A DNA stretch of 64,000 nucleotides from MWH-TA3 sp044353905 (GTDB taxonomy: Bacteria > Actinomycetota > Actinomycetes > Actinomycetales > Microbacteriaceae), in NCBI GenBank assembly GCA_044353905.1, contig JBILBA010000002.1, positions 36,966-100,965 on the forward strand, in the 5' to 3' direction. The translations under genes and the position numbers were made by a program. Positions 38,601 through 47,092 of the stretch are shown piece by piece; the first letter of the stretch is position 1; each line of letters opens with the position of its first letter. The notes beneath the pieces were generated by a model. It searched no databases. It had not been told where the DNA came from and was given only the letters and a program-made list of their open reading frames with translations.

Positions 38601-38951
38601 ATGCAGAACATCAAAAAGGGTGACACTGTCATCGTCATCAGCGGAAAGCGCGAATACAAGGGCAAGACCGGTGAGGTTCTCGAGGTTCTCGTCGAGGCCA
38701 ACAAGGTCCTCGTCAAGGGCATCAACATGGTGACCAAGCACGTCAAGGCTGGCGAAACCAACCGCGGAACCAAGACTGGTGGCATCGAGACGATGGAATC
38801 CCCCATTCACGTGTCCAACGTCGCACTCGTCGACCCGAAGACCAAGAAGCCGACTCGCGTCGGATTCCGCGTCGAGACGGTCACGCTCAAGAACAACAAG
38901 ACCAAGATCGTGCGTACTCGTTACGCCAAGAAGTCAGGTGAAAAAGTCTAA
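38601..38951 (+). CDS. rplX: 50S ribosomal protein L24
   Basis: This 116-residue protein nucleates large-subunit assembly. The KOW motif KKGDTVIVISGKREYKGKTG is at the N-terminus, and MESPIHVSNVALVDPKTKKP follows, as expected. Its stop overlaps the rplE ATG (TAATG). Confidence 0.98.
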   Translation: MQNIKKGDTVIVISGKREYKGKTGEVLEVLVEANKVLVKGINMVTKHVKAGETNRGTKTGGIETMESPIHVSNVALVDPKTKKPTRVGFRVETVTLKNNKTKIVRTRYAKKSGEKV

Positions 38952-39538
38952 TGACCGCTACTGCCGCAGCGGCTGGCAAAATCCAGCCCCGCCTCAAGGC
39001 CAAGTACCGTTCCGACATTGTTGGCGCGTTGACCAAGGAGTTCGGTTACACGAACCCTCACCAAATCCCCAAGCTGGTCAAGGTCGTCGTCAACACCGGT
39101 GTCGGTGAAGCCGCTCGTGACTCGAAAGTCATCGATGGTGCCATTCGCGACCTCACGCTCATCACGGGACAGAAGCCCGTCGTGACCAAGGCGCGCAAGT
39201 CCATCGCACAGTTCAAGTTGCGCGAGGGCATGCCCATCGGTGCACACGTCACGCTTCGTGGCGACCGCGCGTGGGAATTCGTCGATCGCCTCGTGTCGCT
39301 CGCACTTCCTCGTATCCGTGACTTCCGTGGCCTTTCGCCTCGTCAGTTCGACGGAAACGGAAACTACACCTTCGGTCTTCAGGAACAGTCCGTGTTCCAC
39401 GAGATCGACCAGGACAAGATTGACCGCGTCCGTGGTTTCGACATCACTGTCGTCACAACCGCCAAGACCGACAATGAAGGACGCGCGCTTCTGCGTGAAC
39501 TCGGCTTCCCCTTCATCTCGAAGACACCAGCCGAATAA
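38951..39538 (+). CDS. rplE: 50S ribosomal protein L5
   Basis: This 195-residue protein binds 5S rRNA and contacts P-site tRNA. It has VVVNTGVGEAARDSK and PLRGFSPRQFDGNGNYTFG-like residues in the expected positions. The C-terminus DNEGRALLRELGFPF is typical. In many actinobacteria rpsN (S14) follows; here the next gene is rpsH after a 70-base gap that encodes nothing recognisable. Confidence 0.98.
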   Translation: MTATAAAAGKIQPRLKAKYRSDIVGALTKEFGYTNPHQIPKLVKVVVNTGVGEAARDSKVIDGAIRDLTLITGQKPVVTKARKSIAQFKLREGMPIGAHVTLRGDRAWEFVDRLVSLALPRIRDFRGLSPRQFDGNGNYTFGLQEQSVFHEIDQDKIDRVRGFDITVVTTAKTDNEGRALLRELGFPFISKTPAE

Positions 39539-39608
39539 GCCACCCACTGACAAGGTCGGCGCTCGCGTAACGGGAGTCGAAACCAGACAGAGAACAGGAA
39601 AAACAACA

Positions 39609-40007
39609 ATGACAATGACAGATCCGGTCGCAGACTTGCTGACCCGTCTGCGTAACGCGTCGAGTGCACACCACGACGCCGTCACGTTGCCATCGAGCAC
39701 GATCAAAGCGGGAATCGCTGCGATCCTCAAGCGCGAAGGTTACGTTACGGACTGGAAGGTTGAACCCGCACGCGTTGGCAATAGCTTGACCATCACGTTG
39801 AAGTACGGAAACGAGCGCAAGGCGGCCCTTTCCGGCCTCAAGCGCGTCTCGAAGCCCGGTCTTCGCGTTTACGCAAAGTCGACCGAGATCCCCACGGTTC
39901 TCGGCGGACTCGGCGTTGCCATTTTGTCCACCTCGTCGGGCCTTCTCACGGACCGCGAAGCACAGACGAAAGGCGTGGGTGGGGAAGTCCTCGCCTACGT
40001 GTGGTAA
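39609..40007 (+). CDS. rpsH: 30S ribosomal protein S8
   Basis: This 132-residue protein binds the central domain of 16S rRNA and, in enterobacteria, represses the spc operon. MTDPVADLLTRLRNASSAHH and GLGVAILSTSSGLLTDREA are diagnostic. Two in-frame ATG codons (39609 and 39615) precede the core; either may be used. The open frame reaches farther upstream without homology. Confidence 0.98.
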   Translation: MTMTDPVADLLTRLRNASSAHHDAVTLPSSTIKAGIAAILKREGYVTDWKVEPARVGNSLTITLKYGNERKAALSGLKRVSKPGLRVYAKSTEIPTVLGGLGVAILSTSSGLLTDREAQTKGVGGEVLAYVW

Positions 40008-40013
40008 CCCGCC

Positions 40014-40550
40014 ATGTCGCGTATTGGTCGTCTCCCCATCGAGATTCCGTCGGGCGTAACCGTTTCGGTTGCTGAATCCGTCGTCACCGTCAAGGGACCC
40101 AAGGGTGAACTCACCGTCAACATCGCAAACCCCATCGCGGTGTCGGTCGAGGACAACCAGGTCGTCGTGACGCGTCCGGATGACGAGCGCGCCTCGCGCT
40201 CGCTTCACGGGCTCACTCGCACGCTTATCGCCAACGACATCGTCGGCGTCACCACCGGATACACGAAGGCTCTTGAAATCGTGGGTACCGGTTACCGAGT
40301 AGCTGCGAAGGGCCAGGGCATTGAATTTGCTCTCGGTTACTCGCACCCCATCACCGTTGACCCGCCGGCCGGCATCAGCCTCGCCGTCGAAGGCAACAAC
40401 AAGGTCATTGTTTCGGGAATCTCGAAGCAGGCCGTCGGTGAGGTCGCTGCAAACATTCGTAAACTCCGCAAGCCCGAGCCTTACAAGGGCAAGGGCGTTC
40501 GTTACGAGGGCGAAGTCGTCCGTCGTAAGGCCGGAAAGGCTGGTAAGTAA
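40014..40550 (+). CDS. rplF: 50S ribosomal protein L6
   Basis: This 178-residue protein lies near the sarcin-ricin loop and factor-binding site. SRIGRLPIEIPSGV at the N-terminus and the C-terminal PEPYKGKGVRYEGEVVRRKAGKA are signature segments. It occupies the usual spc position between rpsH and rplR. Confidence 0.99.
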   Translation: MSRIGRLPIEIPSGVTVSVAESVVTVKGPKGELTVNIANPIAVSVEDNQVVVTRPDDERASRSLHGLTRTLIANDIVGVTTGYTKALEIVGTGYRVAAKGQGIEFALGYSHPITVDPPAGISLAVEGNNKVIVSGISKQAVGEVAANIRKLRKPEPYKGKGVRYEGEVVRRKAGKAGK

Positions 40551-40552
40551 CC

Positions 40553-40912
40553 ATGGCTACTACCTCAAAGACCGAGCAGCGTGCGCGCCGCCACTTCCGT
40601 CTTCGCAAGAAGGTCAACGGAACCGAAGCGCGCCCCCGCCTCGTCGTGACCCGCTCGGCGCGTCACCTTTTTGTTCAGGTCGTGGACGACACCAAGGGAA
40701 TCACCGTCGCATCCGCGTCGACGATGGAGCCGGATTTCCGCGCCTCCACCGAGGACAAGACCGCCAAGGCTAAAAAGATTGGTGTACTCGTTGCAGACCG
40801 TGCGAAGAAGGCCGGCGTGTCAACCGTCGTCTTCGACCGTGGCGGCAACCGTTATGCCGGTCGCGTCGCAGCAGTTGCTGACGGCGCCCGCGAGGCAGGA
40901 CTGACCCTGTGA
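40553..40912 (+). CDS. rplR: 50S ribosomal protein L18
   Basis: This 119-residue protein binds 5S rRNA. RARRHFRLRKKVNGTEARPRL and the C-terminal VVFDRGGNRYAGRVAAVADGAREAGL identify L18. Its stop overlaps the GTG of rpsE (GTGA), so translation is coupled. Confidence 0.98.
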   Translation: MATTSKTEQRARRHFRLRKKVNGTEARPRLVVTRSARHLFVQVVDDTKGITVASASTMEPDFRASTEDKTAKAKKIGVLVADRAKKAGVSTVVFDRGGNRYAGRVAAVADGAREAGLTL

Positions 40913-41646
40913 GCGAAGAGACGAAGGACAACACTGTGTCGGAAGAAACCACTGCCCCCGAGGCCGTAGAAGCGACGACTGCCCCTGAGGCGGTAGAAGC
41001 AACAACGACCGAGGAGACCGCTCCGCGCGGTCGCCGTGGCGAGAACAACAGCAACAACCGTGGTGGCGGACGTACCGGTGGTCGTAATGACCGCGGTGGC
41101 CGCGAGGTTGAGAAGAGCCCCTTCCTCGAGAAGGTCGTTGCGATCAACCGCGTTTCCAAGGTCGTCAAGGGTGGTCGTCGCTTTGCGTTCACCGCTCTCG
41201 TCGTCGTCGGTGACGGTAACGGACTCGTCGGTGTCGGCTACGGCAAGGCCCGCGAAGTTCCCCTCGCGATCTCGAAGGGCGTCGAAGACGCGAAGAAGAA
41301 CTTCTTCCGCGTTCCTCGCTCGGGACTCACCATTCCTCACCCCGTCCAAGGTGAAGCAGCGGCCGGTGTCGTTTTGCTTCGTCCGGCGTCGGCTGGAACC
41401 GGTGTTATCGCTGGTGGTCCCGTTCGCGCCGTTCTCGAGTGCGCCGGTATCCACGACGTCTTGAGCAAGTCGCTCGGTTCGTCGAACACCATCAACATCG
41501 TTCACGCAACGGTTGCCGCTCTCAAGCAACTCGAAGAGCCTCGTGCGGTTGCCGCACGTCGTGGTCTCGAGTTCGAGCAGGTCGCACCCGCGCGTCTCAT
41601 CCGCGCCGAGGCTGATGCCTTGGCCGCCGCGAAGGCAGGTGCCTAA
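40909..41646 (+). CDS. rpsE: 30S ribosomal protein S5 with acidic N-terminal extension
   Basis: S5 maintains translational accuracy at the mRNA entry. The core begins near residue 69 (EKSPFLEKVVAINRVSKVVKGG) and includes GDGNGLVGVGYGKAREVPLAI. The roughly 65 residues before it are unusual: an acidic Thr/Glu/Ala stretch with the repeat APEAVEATT in two copies, followed by a Gly/Arg/Asn-rich linker. The start is GTG overlapping the rplR stop, and no internal start with a better ribosome site is evident, so the extension is probably translated. Confidence 0.96.
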   Translation: MSEETKDNTVSEETTAPEAVEATTAPEAVEATTTEETAPRGRRGENNSNNRGGGRTGGRNDRGGREVEKSPFLEKVVAINRVSKVVKGGRRFAFTALVVVGDGNGLVGVGYGKAREVPLAISKGVEDAKKNFFRVPRSGLTIPHPVQGEAAAGVVLLRPASAGTGVIAGGPVRAVLECAGIHDVLSKSLGSSNTINIVHATVAALKQLEEPRAVAARRGLEFEQVAPARLIRAEADALAAAKAGA

Positions 41647-41828
41647 TGGGTCAGCTCAAGGTCACACAGATCAAATCCAAGATCAGCGAGAAGCAGAACC
41701 AGCGTGACACGCTGCGCAGCCTCGGACTGAAGCGCATCGGACAGACGGTCATCCGTCCGGACGACTCCGTCAACCGGGGTTACGTTCGCACCGTTGCGCA
41801 CCTCGTCACTGTTGAGGAAGTGAAGTAA
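41646..41828 (+). CDS. rpmD: 50S ribosomal protein L30
   Basis: This 60-residue protein has the normal L30 length. LKVTQIKSKISEKQNQRDTL and the motif GLKRIGQTVIRPDD are characteristic. It overlaps both neighbours by single bases (TAATG), placing it in a coupled string rpsE-rpmD-rplO. Confidence 0.98.
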   Translation: MGQLKVTQIKSKISEKQNQRDTLRSLGLKRIGQTVIRPDDSVNRGYVRTVAHLVTVEEVK

Positions 41829-42514
41829 TGGCTGAAGAAAAGAAGCCCGCCGCTAAGCCGGCTGCTGCGAAAGCTCCTGCGAAGGCCGCTGCCGCGAAAC
41901 CTGCTGCCGCGAAAGCCCCCGCAAAGGCCCCCGCAAAGGCCCCGGCCAAGGCCGCGGCACCGAAAGCTGCCGCCAAGCCGGCCGCCGACGTGACCGAAAA
42001 GGCTACTGCTGCTAAGGCTCCCGCTGCGAAAGCGCCTGCGAAGGCAAAGCCTGCGACCTCGGAAACGGGCGAGAAGGTTCAACTTCTGAAGTTGCACCAC
42101 CTCCGTCCCGCCCCGGGTTCAAAGAAAGCCCGCACTCGCGTTGGTCGCGGTGAGGGCTCGAAGGGAAAGACCGCTGGACGTGGAACCAAGGGCTCGAAGG
42201 CTCGTTACCAGGTTCGTCGCGGACTTGAAGGTGGAAACCTCAACTTCGTCATGCGCACGCCGAAACTTCGTGGGTTCACGAACCCGTTCCGCGTCGAGTA
42301 CCAGGTTGTCAACCTCGACCGCATCACCGAGCTCTACCCGAAGGGCGGAGATGTCACCATCGCCGACCTCGTGGCAAAGGGTGCCGTTCGCAAGAACGAG
42401 AAGGTCAAGGTTCTGGGAAATGGGGACATTTCAGTCGCCGTCACCGTCACGGTGGACAAGGTGTCCAAGTCCGCAGAACAAAAGATTGTCGCCGCGGGCG
42501 GTTCGATCAAATAG
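41828..42514 (+). CDS. rplO: 50S ribosomal protein L15 with long histone-H1-like N-terminal tail
   Basis: The L15 core starts only near residue 82 (VQLLKLHHLRPAPGSKKART). It continues with RVGRGEGSKGKTAGRGTKGSKAR and the family C-terminus, so the protein is 228 residues instead of about 145-150. The first 80 residues are Lys/Ala/Pro repeats (KPAAAKAPAKAA and variants), resembling histone H1 tails. The ATG overlaps the rpmD stop, and no ATG or GTG occurs at the core boundary, so the tail is likely real. It may bind rRNA or DNA non-specifically. Confidence 0.95.
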   Translation: MAEEKKPAAKPAAAKAPAKAAAAKPAAAKAPAKAPAKAPAKAAAPKAAAKPAADVTEKATAAKAPAAKAPAKAKPATSETGEKVQLLKLHHLRPAPGSKKARTRVGRGEGSKGKTAGRGTKGSKARYQVRRGLEGGNLNFVMRTPKLRGFTNPFRVEYQVVNLDRITELYPKGGDVTIADLVAKGAVRKNEKVKVLGNGDISVAVTVTVDKVSKSAEQKIVAAGGSIK

Positions 42515-42598
42515 TCAGTGAAACGGGCCGGGGTACTCCTCGGCCTGTTTTCTACTAGATTTAGAGAGTTGGCCGTTAGGCCTGTCACAGGAGGACCA

Positions 42599-43924
42599 GT
42601 GTTCAGCGCAATTCGTCGAATCATGGGGACCCCCGATCTTCGGACGAAGATCGGCTTTACCCTCGTGATGATTGTTCTGTACCGTTTCGGTTCGTTCGTG
42701 CCCGCCCCGTTCGTCGACTTCGCGAACGTTCAGACGTGTCTCGCTGGTAGCGCCGGAACCAACGGCATTTATGAACTGGTCAACATGCTGTCGGGTGGCG
42801 CTCTCCTTCAGTTGTCTATTTTTGCCCTCGGAATCATGCCGTACATCACGGCGTCGATCATCACCCAGTTGCTTCGCGTCGTGATCCCGCACTTCGAAAC
42901 CCTCCACAAAGAGGGCCAGGCCGGACAGTCCAAGCTGACGCAGTACACCCGTTACCTCACTCTCGGTTTGGGAATCCTTCAATCAACCACCCTCGTCACG
43001 GTTGCGCGAAGCGGCCAGCTCTTTGGTTCGTCCTCGAGCATCCCTGAGTGCACGCAGCTCATCACGAGTGACGCGTGGTACTCGATCCTGTTGATCGTCA
43101 TCACCATGACGGCGGGAACAGGTCTCATCATGTGGTTCGGTGAATTGATCACCGAGCGCGGTATCGGCAACGGAATGTCGATCCTCATCTTTGCGTCCAT
43201 CGCCGCCGGCTTCCCCACCTCGCTCTGGGCAATCCAGCGCACCGAGGGCAACAGCATCTTCTTCCTCGTCATCGCGATTGGAATCGTCATCATGGCGGCC
43301 GTCGTTTTCGTCGAGCAGTCACAGCGCCGCATCCCGGTCCAATACGCCAAGCGTGTTGTCGGAACGCGAACCTACGGCGGAACCAGCACCTACATTCCCA
43401 TCAAGGTCAACATGGCCGGTGTCGTCCCCGTTATCTTCGCCTCGTCGCTCTTGTACCTTCCCGCGCTTATTGCCCAGTTCAACCAGCCGGCTGCCGGCAC
43501 CGTCGCGCCGGACTGGGTGTTGTGGATCAGCGCGAACCTGGCCAGTGGCGACCAGCCGCTCTACACCTTGATGTTCTTCTTCCTCATTGTCGGATTCACC
43601 TATTTCTATGTTGCGATCACGTTCAACCCAATCGAGGTCGCCGACAACATGAAGCAGTACGGCGGATTCATCCCCGGAATTCGCGCCGGACGCCCGACCG
43701 CCGAATATCTTGACTATGTGTTGTCACGCATCACGCTTCCCGGCGCCTTCTACCTCGGAGTGGTCGCACTTATCCCGCTCATCGCTCTGGCGACAATCGG
43801 AGCGAACCAGAACTTCCCCTTCGGCGGAACGTCGATCCTCATCATCGTTGGTGTGGGACTCGAAACCGTCAAACAGATCGACGCACAACTGCAGCAGCGT
43901 CACTATGAAGGACTGCTCGGTTAA
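42599..43924 (+). CDS. secY: preprotein translocase subunit SecY
   Basis: This 441-residue integral membrane protein forms the protein-conducting channel. Ten hydrophobic segments are spaced as in SecY, and family motifs such as GIMPYITASIITQLL and the cytoplasmic loop RRIPVQYAKRVVG are visible. The start is GTG at 42599 with AGGAGG six bases before it, inside a longer open frame. It closes the spc cluster and its stop overlaps adk. Confidence 0.97.
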   Translation: MFSAIRRIMGTPDLRTKIGFTLVMIVLYRFGSFVPAPFVDFANVQTCLAGSAGTNGIYELVNMLSGGALLQLSIFALGIMPYITASIITQLLRVVIPHFETLHKEGQAGQSKLTQYTRYLTLGLGILQSTTLVTVARSGQLFGSSSSIPECTQLITSDAWYSILLIVITMTAGTGLIMWFGELITERGIGNGMSILIFASIAAGFPTSLWAIQRTEGNSIFFLVIAIGIVIMAAVVFVEQSQRRIPVQYAKRVVGTRTYGGTSTYIPIKVNMAGVVPVIFASSLLYLPALIAQFNQPAAGTVAPDWVLWISANLASGDQPLYTLMFFFLIVGFTYFYVAITFNPIEVADNMKQYGGFIPGIRAGRPTAEYLDYVLSRITLPGAFYLGVVALIPLIALATIGANQNFPFGGTSILIIVGVGLETVKQIDAQLQQRHYEGLLG

Positions 43925-44505
43925 TGGTCCGTATGCTCCTCGTTGGTCCCCCGGGGGCCGGTAAGGGGACTCAGGCGGTTCTCTTGTCTGAAGAGTTCTC
44001 GATTCCCGCAATTTCGACGGGAGACATCTTCCGTGCCAACGTCCGTGACGAAACACCTCTCGGCGTCGAAGCCAAGGGGTTTATGGATCGGGGCGAATAC
44101 GTCCCCGACTCGCTCACGAATGCATTGGTCGCTGATCGTCTTGCACAAAAGGATTGCGAGCTCGGATTTCTGCTCGATGGTTATCCGCGAACACTCGACC
44201 AGGTTCGCGCGCTAGATGAGGTCCTTGCGTCACAGGGAAACCAACTCGATGTGGTGGTCGAACTCACGGTCGATCCGGAAATCGTGGTCGGTCGAATTCG
44301 CGTTCGCGCAACCGAGCAGGGTCGCACCGACGACTCTGAAGACGTTGTGCGCAACCGACTCGAGGTTTATGCGCGCGAAACCGCTCCCCTCATCGAGGTT
44401 TATGGTGACCGCGGGGTTCTTGTCAGCGTTGATGGAATCGGCGCAATCGACGACGTAACACAGAGAATCGTCGCTGCGCTCGCTCTTCGAGGCTTCAGCG
44501 CCTGA
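43924..44505 (+). CDS. adk: adenylate kinase (short form)
   Basis: This 193-residue enzyme balances ATP, ADP and AMP. The P-loop GPPGAGKGTQ is at residues 8-17, DGYPRTLDQ marks the AMP side, and RTDDSEDVVRNRLEVY replaces the long zinc-type LID. This short form is usual for actinobacteria. It is coupled to secY (TAATG). The methionine aminopeptidase gene map, often next, is absent here. Confidence 0.98.
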   Translation: MVRMLLVGPPGAGKGTQAVLLSEEFSIPAISTGDIFRANVRDETPLGVEAKGFMDRGEYVPDSLTNALVADRLAQKDCELGFLLDGYPRTLDQVRALDEVLASQGNQLDVVVELTVDPEIVVGRIRVRATEQGRTDDSEDVVRNRLEVYARETAPLIEVYGDRGVLVSVDGIGAIDDVTQRIVAALALRGFSA

Positions 44506-44512
44506 TTTGCAG

Positions 44513-44541
44513 TTGCAAAACCGCCATTTGTGGCGTATTGT
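44513..44541 (+). promoter_or_regulatory. infA promoter
   Basis: TTGCAA (44513-44518), a 17-base spacer and TATTGT (44536-44541) form a good promoter just after adk. The spacer contains the perfect inverted repeat CGCCA-TTTG-TGGCG, a possible operator. Confidence 0.65.
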
Positions 44542-44622
44542 CGTACTTTGGTGTGTCGTGCCCCCGTGGCATGTCTCACCGACCGCACGACGTGTGGTTT
44601 CGAGCAGCTAACGAACGGAAAC

Positions 44623-44844
44623 ATGGCTAACAAAGATGGCGTTATCGAGATTGAAGGCTCGGTCGTAGAAGCATTGCCCAACGCAATGTTTCGGGTCGAA
44701 CTGGCGAACGGCCACAAGGTCCTCGCACACATTTCGGGAAAAATGCGCCAGCACTACATCCGTATCCTCCCCGAGGACCGCGTGATTGTGGAACTTAGCC
44801 CCTATGACCTCTCGCGAGGTCGCATCGTTTACCGCTACAAGTAA
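44623..44844 (+). CDS. infA: translation initiation factor IF-1
   Basis: This 73-residue OB-fold protein binds the ribosomal A site during initiation. NKDGVIEIEGSVVEALPNAMF and the terminus SPYDLSRGRIVYRYK are exact family signatures. The longer open frame upstream is not used; the ATG at 44623 gives the standard length. Its own promoter lies about 80 bases upstream. Confidence 0.99.
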   Translation: MANKDGVIEIEGSVVEALPNAMFRVELANGHKVLAHISGKMRQHYIRILPEDRVIVELSPYDLSRGRIVYRYK

Positions 44845-44905
44845 CCACGCAGAAGGAACGGCCCGGAATTCACCGGGTACGACGCCAGCGAAACAGGAGA
44901 ACACA

Positions 44906-45019
44906 ATGAAGGTCAACCCCAGCGTCAAGCCGATTTGCGACAAGTGCAAAGTCATTCGTCGCCACGGAAACGTCATGGTGATCTGCGAAAACCCTCGCCA
45001 CAAACAGCGCCAGGGCTAA
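44906..45019 (+). CDS. rpmJ: 50S ribosomal protein L36
   Basis: This 37-residue protein is the zinc-binding form of L36: CDKCKVIRRHGNVMVICENPRH supplies three cysteines and a histidine (the ligands are C11, C14, C27 and H32). It starts MKVNPSVKPI and ends KQRQG. The ATG at 44906 follows AGGAG. Zinc-containing L36 is the default isoform when zinc is adequate. Confidence 0.98.
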   Translation: MKVNPSVKPICDKCKVIRRHGNVMVICENPRHKQRQG

Positions 45020-45142
45020 CGAACACACCGACAACTCAATACATAACCTCGCCGCATCACAACCCATTCGTGGGGGACCACCCGAGTAAGAGGCTCGGGA
45101 ACGATGTTGGCACAGACCTCTTCAATCACTAGGAGCAGCCTC

Positions 45143-45520
45143 ATGGCACGTCTCGCTGGAGTAGATATTCCCCGCGATAAGCGCGTGGAAATCGCACTCA
45201 CCTACATTTACGGCGTTGGCCGTACCCGTTCGGTTCAGGTTCTCGACGAGACCAAGATCGACAAGAACATCCGCGTCAAGGACCTCACCGATGAACAACT
45301 CATCGCGTTGCGTGACTACATTGATGCCAACTTCAAGGTCGAAGGTGACCTGCGCCGTGAGGTTCAGGCCGACATTCGACGCAAGGTGGAACTGGGTTCG
45401 TACCAGGGAATCCGTCACCGTCGTGGTCTGCCCGTTCACGGTCAGCGCACGAAGACCAATGCCCGCACCCGCAAGGGACCGAAGCGCACTGTCGCCGGCA
45501 AGAAGAAGGCCGGCCGCTAG
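45143..45520 (+). CDS. rpsM: 30S ribosomal protein S13
   Basis: This 125-residue protein of the small-subunit head contacts P-site tRNA. MARLAGVDIPRDKRVEIALTYIYGVG and HRRGLPVHGQRTKTNARTRKG are diagnostic. The ATG at 45143 is preceded by AGGAGC. It follows rpmJ after a 123-base gap with no gene. Confidence 0.98.
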   Translation: MARLAGVDIPRDKRVEIALTYIYGVGRTRSVQVLDETKIDKNIRVKDLTDEQLIALRDYIDANFKVEGDLRREVQADIRRKVELGSYQGIRHRRGLPVHGQRTKTNARTRKGPKRTVAGKKKAGR

Positions 45521-45548
45521 CCGCGGCCCTAGGAAAGGGAACTAGATC

Positions 45549-45950
45549 ATGGCATCACCGAAAGCGACCGCGGGTCGTAAGCCTCGTCGTAAGGACAAGA
45601 AGAACATCGCCGTGGGCCAAGCTCACATCAAGTCGACGTTCAACAACACCATCGTTTCCATCACCGACCCGACCGGCAACGTCATTTCGTGGGCGTCGTC
45701 GGGTGGAGTCGGCTTCAAGGGTTCGCGTAAGTCGACCCCATTCGCCGCACAACTGGCCGCCGAATCGGCAGCCCGTCAGGCGCAAGAGCACGGCATGAAG
45801 AAGGTCGACGTGTTCGTCAAGGGACCGGGTTCCGGTCGCGAGACGGCAATTCGTTCACTTCAGGCCGCTGGCCTCGAGGTCGGATCGATCACCGATGTGA
45901 CGCCTCAAGCGCACAACGGTTGCCGCCCGCCCAAGCGTCGCCGCGTCTAA
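45549..45950 (+). CDS. rpsK: 30S ribosomal protein S11
   Basis: This 133-residue protein of the platform helps select the correct mRNA. AHIKSTFNNTIVSITDPTGN and the terminus VTPQAHNGCRPPKRRRV are family signatures. In many bacteria rpsD follows between this gene and rpoA; it is missing here and must lie elsewhere if present. Confidence 0.98.
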   Translation: MASPKATAGRKPRRKDKKNIAVGQAHIKSTFNNTIVSITDPTGNVISWASSGGVGFKGSRKSTPFAAQLAAESAARQAQEHGMKKVDVFVKGPGSGRETAIRSLQAAGLEVGSITDVTPQAHNGCRPPKRRRV

Positions 45951-46063
45951 CGCACCACGGATTTAACGGGGTGATTGGGGAGACCCGGTCACCGCACACC
46001 AACAATTCAACATTCGTATTCAGAGAAGTGTCATATAGCGGACACTGACCGAAAGGAAACCAC

Positions 46064-47044
46064 GTGCTCATTGCACAGCGCCCCACGCTCACCGAAATCA
46101 CCGAATCCGACACGCGTTCACAGTTCGTCATCGGACCGCTCGAGCCCGGTTTTGGCTACACACTCGGCAACTCCCTTCGCCGTACCCTCCTGTCGTCCAT
46201 CCCCGGCGCCGCCGTCACTCGTTTTCGTGTGACCGGTGCACCGCACGAATTCACGTCGCTCACGGGTGTTCACGAAGACGTCACGGAAATCATCCTCAAC
46301 CTCAAGAACATCACGGTCTCGAGCGAACACGATGAGCCGGTTGTTGCGTACCTCCGCAAGAAGGGTGCAGGCGTTGCGACCGCAGCAGACATCACCGCTC
46401 CTGCCGGAGTCGAGATTCACAACCCCGAGTTGCACGTTGCGACGCTGTCGAAAGAGGGAAACCTCGAAATCGAGCTCACCATCGAGCGCGGTCGTGGATA
46501 TGTCTCGGTTGAGCAGAACAAGATCGCTGGAGCCCCCATTGGCACCATCGCGATTGACTCGATCTATTCGCCCGTTCTCAAGGTCACCTACCGCGTCGAG
46601 GCAACTCGTGCCGGTGAGCGCACCGACTTCGACAAGCTCGTTGTCGATGTCGAGACCAAGGCGTCAATCGTTCCTCGCGACGCTGTCGCGTCGGCCGGTG
46701 GCACGCTCGTCGAACTGTTCGGGCTCGCTCGTGAATTGAACGTCGAAGCCGAAGGCATCGAAATCGGACCCCGCTTCGAAGAAGTCGTTACGGGTGAAGG
46801 TCTTGACATTCGCATCGAAGAACTCGACCTCACGGTCCGTTCGTTCAATTGCCTCAAGCGCGAGGGAATCAACACTCTCGCTCAGCTGGTCAACCTCACC
46901 GAGCACCAGCTCATGAACATCCGCAACTTCGGACAGAAGTCGGTCGACGAGGTTCTCGAGAAGCTCGTCGAGCGCGGTCTGCAGCTCAAGGACGGCGTTC
47001 CGGGAGCGGATTCGGCTTACTTCTACGAGGCCAACGAAGACTAA
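46064..47044 (+). CDS. rpoA: DNA-directed RNA polymerase subunit alpha
   Basis: This 326-residue subunit has the assembly domain (PLEPGFGYTLGNSLRRTLLSSIPGAA near residue 24). The C-terminal domain (LRSFNCLKREGINTLAQLV and NIRNFGQKSVDEVLEKL near residues 255-305) binds UP elements and activators. The start is GTG with AAAGGAAA upstream. A perfect repeat AGTGTC...GACACT lies about 35 bases before the start and may be a hairpin or operator. Confidence 0.98.
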   Translation: MLIAQRPTLTEITESDTRSQFVIGPLEPGFGYTLGNSLRRTLLSSIPGAAVTRFRVTGAPHEFTSLTGVHEDVTEIILNLKNITVSSEHDEPVVAYLRKKGAGVATAADITAPAGVEIHNPELHVATLSKEGNLEIELTIERGRGYVSVEQNKIAGAPIGTIAIDSIYSPVLKVTYRVEATRAGERTDFDKLVVDVETKASIVPRDAVASAGGTLVELFGLARELNVEAEGIEIGPRFEEVVTGEGLDIRIEELDLTVRSFNCLKREGINTLAQLVNLTEHQLMNIRNFGQKSVDEVLEKLVERGLQLKDGVPGADSAYFYEANED

Positions 47045-47092
47045 TCACACTGCGGGTGCCGTCGCGCTCGCATCTGACAGGAGAACCAACAC

